Assembly (NCBI GenBank): GCA_030447275.1
Contig: JAUJPF010000028.1
Coordinates: 1 to 33,521 of the forward strand
Source of the DNA: Solirubrobacteraceae bacterium
GTDB lineage: Bacteria > Actinomycetota > Thermoleophilia > Solirubrobacterales > Solirubrobacteraceae
DNA length: 33,521 bases
Reading direction: 5' to 3'
In this document: positions 32,186-33,521 of the stretch, piece after piece
Numbering within the stretch: position 1 is the stretch's first letter
Layout of the letters: every line of letters starts with the position of its first letter
Notes under the pieces: model-generated
Database searches by the model: none
Seen by the model: only the letters and a program-made list of their open reading frames with translations
Told to the model about the DNA's origin: nothing
Translations under genes and position numbers: made by a program

Positions 32186-32863
32186 TTAGCTCGCCAACGT
32201 CACGAGACCCGCTTCGACCTCCGCGTGGCAGTTCGCGCAAGGAGCGCGCATTTGGCGGCTTCGGCGCGCGCCGCGGCGAGTGAGCGGCTCACGCCGCGCC
32301 CCGCGAGCGCGAAGCCCTTCGCGGCCGGCTCGCGGTGGTGGAACTGGAGCGCCGCCAGGCAACGCTCGTACCCGCACAGCGCAACAGCCGCCCGCCTCGG
32401 CGACGAGCACCTCCTTCACCCTGCGGCGGCGCTGCGACACCATCTCGGTCCGGCACTTCGAGCAGCGCCACGCGTCGTCGCGTCGCCGGATGAAGTCCAC
32501 GCGACCGTGCTTCGGGCAGTCGCCCTGCGTGACCGCTCCCGGCGTTCCGCGCGTCCCGCGCGGAACGCCCCCCCCGCGCCCGCGCCGCCGCGGCCGGCGC
32601 CGGCGCAGCCAGTAGGCGACGCTGCTCTGGCTGACGCCGCGTGCGGCGGCCATCTGGCGCGTCGTCCGCCGCTCGGCGACGAGCTGCGCGAGGACGTCGC
32701 GGGAGATGCCGCCGCGCGGAGCGTGGCGCTCGCCGTGCGCCGGCCTGAGGCCGTATCTGGCGAGCCAGTACGAGACCGTCGAGGGGCTGCGGCCGACGAG
32801 CTGGCCGATCTGTTCGAGCGACAGCCCCTCCTCCAGCCACTGTTCCAGCGCGTCGCGATCCAT
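32186..32863 (-). pseudogene. HTH + zinc-ribbon/HNH protein with two compensating frameshifts
   Basis: From ATG 32863 the frame reads two HTH-like units (MDRDALEQWLEEGLSLEQIG and ISRDVLAQLVAERRTTRQMA), a CPKHG...CSKC zinc ribbon and then VLVAEAGGCCAV. At about 32376-32380 two bases appear to be missing. The frame that should follow (CGYERCLAALQFHHREPAAK, then GFALAGRGVSRSLAAARAEA) is a proper HNH core. At about 32239-32241 one more base is missing, after which the original frame resumes with CANCHAEVEAG. The two changes sum to three, so the reading frame stays open but about 55 residues, including the HNH histidines, are scrambled. Either sequencing error or real inactivation. It starts 9 bp after the primase stop. 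Confidence 0.8.
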
Positions 32864-32872
32864 GGGCTCTGC

Positions 32873-33490
32873 TCAGGAGGTGCTGACCGAACGCTCGACC
32901 GCGTCGTTGAGCTCGGCCCTTACCTGCGCCGTCTGCATCGCCCACTCGCTTACCGGCTCACCGGCGGCGCGCGCCGCGCGCAGGCGGCGTTCGAGGCGAC
33001 GGAGCTCGAGCTGGAGGCGCTCGGCCTTCAGGCTCGCGGGCGTGGCGGGATCCTGGCTGGCGCGCGCAACGAGCTCCGGGATGATCGCGGTGAGCTCGGC
33101 GTCGTCCATGAGGCCGGCGGTCGGGTCGTCGAAGTGGTCGCGCAGGTGCTCGGCCGCGCGCACGAGCAGCGGCGAGGTGAAGTGGTCGGCGGGCTCGATC
33201 GCGCCGAGCGCCTCGCGCCCCACGGTCGGTAGCGAGATGCAGAACGCGAGGAAGCGGCGCTCGAGCTCGTCGGTGCGTGCGAGCAGATCCGCCACCGGCG
33301 GCCGCGGCGTCCCGGGACCGCCGCCCGACCCGCCGCCCCCCCCCCGCGGGGGGGGGGCGGCGGGCCCGCCCCCCCCCCGGGCCCCCCCCGGGGGGGGCGC
33401 CGCCCCCCGCCCGGGGGGGGGCCCCCCGGGCCGGGCGGGGGCGGCCGGGTGGCGGGGGGCGCGCACGCGCGCGGGGGCGGGCCGCCGCAC
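32873..33490 (-). CDS. dnaG: DNA primase, C-terminal part
   Basis: The reliable part (about 32873-33300) encodes the C-terminal helicase-interaction domain of bacterial primase: LLARTDELERRFLAFCISLP, then EPADHFTSPLLVRAAEHLRD, and a final helical hairpin (LKAERLQLELRRLERRLRAA). This domain binds DnaB to time primer synthesis at the fork. The zinc-binding and TOPRIM catalytic domains lie beyond the contig. The frame from about 33300 to 33490 is low-complexity G/C sequence and should be ignored. The HTH/HNH gene follows after 9 bp. Confidence 0.75.
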   Translation of the reverse strand: MRRPAPARVRAPRHPAAPARPGGPPPGRGAAPPPGGARGGGGPAAPPPRGGGGGSGGGPGTPRPPVADLLARTDELERRFLAFCISLPTVGREALGAIEPADHFTSPLLVRAAEHLRDHFDDPTAGLMDDAELTAIIPELVARASQDPATPASLKAERLQLELRRLERRLRAARAAGEPVSEWAMQTAQVRAELNDAVERSVSTS

Positions 33491-33521
33491 GCGCGCGGGC
33501 GCGCCGCGGTGCCCCGGGCGC
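33320..33521. other. Low-complexity G/C contig end
   Basis: Long runs of G and C with no codon structure continuous with the primase. It mirrors the noise at the start of the window, and both look like assembly breakdown at contig termini. Confidence 0.75.

Noticed and set aside
1..33521. CRISPR array
   Set aside because: No regularly spaced direct repeats seen by eye on either strand.

Overview
The window looks like one complete contig from a very GC-rich actinobacterium, most likely class Thermoleophilia (Solirubrobacterales-like). That placement is an inference from base composition and from gene types: F420-type LLM oxidoreductase, DUF3618/holin-like/DUF4383 envelope proteins, an ECF42-type sigma factor with its YCII partner, and frequent ATGA/GTGA/TAATG gene overlaps. 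Both contig ends (about 1-110 and 33320-33521) run into G/C homopolymers that look like assembly noise.

Region 1 (1-11080) is the 3' part of a biosynthetic locus on the + strand. It begins with a truncated type I polyketide synthase module (DH-KR structural part-ER-KR-ACP) ending in a thioester-reductase release domain. After it come an unassigned protein that may be an Fe(II)/2-oxoglutarate-type oxygenase, two alpha/beta hydrolases, a thiolase lacking its whole middle but keeping its catalytic residues, and an MFS exporter. A decayed, frameshifted fragment of a 4'-phosphopantetheinyl transferase follows, then a CPA2 cation/proton antiporter. The genes from 4612 to 9567 are tightly packed and look like one transcription unit.

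Region 2 (11237-24731) is a roughly 13.5 kb genomic island in the 3' half of a tRNA gene with anticodon CAT. A perfect 43-bp direct repeat of the tRNA 3' half bounds it. A complete tyrosine integrase (- strand) and a convergent excisionase-like gene sit beside the intact tRNA. Just outside the far att copy is a 23-codon relict of a related integrase, differing from the resident one by seven changes that are all synonymous. An older, independently evolved relative therefore once occupied the same tRNA. Cargo includes an MbcA/Xre-like HTH protein with an unknown partner, a coiled-coil CHAT-type protease divergent from a helical protein of unknown function, a membrane-anchored protein, an HTH regulator behind a long inverted repeat, and several small proteins. 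A very GC-rich insert (about 13995-16220) holds an intact YCII/ECF-sigma pair between the cut-off 5' ends of a WS/DGAT acyltransferase and an acyl-CoA dehydrogenase, so it looks like a chromosomal block captured by the island. No replication, conjugation or phage structural genes were recognised.

Region 3 (24764-33521) is ordinary chromosome: a thioredoxin-like lipoprotein, an SDR, a conserved small protein, an LLM oxidoreductase overlapping a GT1-type glycosyltransferase, three envelope/stress-type genes in a row, a DUF4383 membrane protein, an imperfect tRNA-Asn, an HTH/HNH gene with two compensating frameshifts, and the C-terminus of DNA primase.

The candidates most worth attention are the CHAT-protease locus on the island, the layered tRNA island itself, the captured chromosomal block, the nested-hairpin element at 17609-17757, and the miniaturised thiolase in the polyketide locus.
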